Positions 5,396 through 5,612 of a stretch of DNA of 5,612 bases are shown here, piece by piece. Within the stretch, counting starts at the first letter, position 1. Each line of letters begins with the position of its first letter. This stretch comes from an uncultured Mollicutes bacterium. Lineage in GTDB: Bacteria > Bacillota_I > Bacilli_A > Acholeplasmatales > Anaeroplasmataceae. The stretch covers positions 1 to 5,612 of the forward strand of contig URFB01000085.1 of NCBI GenBank assembly GCA_900547045.1. The letters are read 5' to 3'. Made by a program: the position numbers and the translations under genes. The notes under the pieces are model-generated. The model saw only the letters and a program-made list of their open reading frames with translations, had not been told where the DNA came from and did no database searches.

Positions 5396-5612
5396 AACAA
5401 TTCTTTCTGTATAGAATGAGCCTATAATAGTAATAATACCAATTACGATTAGAACAACACCGATAATAATAAATAATATGTTTAAAACACCCTCTGGTGT
5501 TAATAAAATTAAAACTAGGGCTAAGACAAAGCGAGGTAGCTCACGATAAAATTGAACTAAATGCATTGGGTTCATAATAATTCTTACAATTGGAAGTGCA
5601 ATTAAATAAACA
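5390..5612 (-). CDS. Small membrane protein, C-terminal part, cut by the right edge
   Basis: The frame is open on the minus strand from its TAG stop to the window edge, about 73 codons. An internal ATG at 5573-5575 would give 61 residues. However, no Shine-Dalgarno precedes it and the upstream codons read VYLIALPIVRII, which looks like protein, so the real start probably lies outside the window. Two hydrophobic helices are seen: one around the FVLALVLILL stretch and one around FIIIGVVLIVIGIITIIG, separated by TPEGVLN. The protein ends with a short polar tail SFYTERIVK. A Gly-spaced, Ile/Val-rich last helix is seen in many small membrane families, such as HdeD/DUF308-like proteins, but there is no diagnostic motif. 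I make no functional call. It converges on the methyltransferase gene and has its own terminator. Confidence 0.65.
   Translation of the reverse strand, partial: VYLIALPIVRIIMNPMHLVQFYRELPRFVLALVLILLTPEGVLNILFIIIGVVLIVIGIITIIGSFYTERIVK

Noticed and set aside
1..5612. Recoded TGA (Mycoplasma code), CRISPR arrays, insertion sequences or long repeats
   Set aside because: Trp is written TGG and TGA acts as a normal stop. No regularly spaced repeats, transposase or terminal inverted repeats are seen.

Overview
The window looks like chromosome from a low-GC, anaerobic, fermentative Firmicutes/Bacilli-type bacterium (Erysipelotrichia, RF39 or Mollicutes-relative style). The reasons are the strong A+T bias, AGGAGG ribosome binding sites, Gram-positive-style intrinsic terminators, a monomeric [FeFe] hydrogenase and a lipoprotein-type ABC binding protein. 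TGG encodes Trp and TGA serves as a stop (end of the gene at 3006-3593), so the code is standard and not the Mycoplasma code. The taxonomic placement is an inference.

Left part (1-3593, all minus strand): one compact five-gene operon, read from right to left. It starts at an extended -10 promoter (3623-3631). The order is an all-helical protein of unknown function (3006-3593), a metallo-beta-lactamase-fold hydrolase (2450-3022), an [FeFe] hydrogenase with two N-terminal [4Fe-4S] clusters (1087-2448), a substrate-binding lipoprotein of the NMT1/SsuA/TauA type (164-1087), and the first 61 codons of an ABC permease that runs off the left edge. Junctions are overlaps or a 1-base gap, so translation is probably coupled. 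The hydrogenase would reoxidise ferredoxin and evolve H2. The transporter would import a small organic solute of unknown identity. Why these sit together with an MBL enzyme and an unknown helical protein is the main open question of the window.

Centre (3594-3953): a divergent intergenic region of about 230 bases with promoters facing both ways and a 16-base perfect palindrome between them. It is followed by a complete tRNA-Lys(CUU) gene with encoded CCA and an intrinsic terminator.

Right part (3954-5612): a plus-strand RlmD/RumA-type 23S rRNA m5U methyltransferase with all [4Fe-4S] and catalytic residues. It probably starts at 3954, not inside the tRNA. It converges on the C-terminal part of a small membrane protein coded on the minus strand and cut by the right edge. 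Two back-to-back hairpin terminators separate them.
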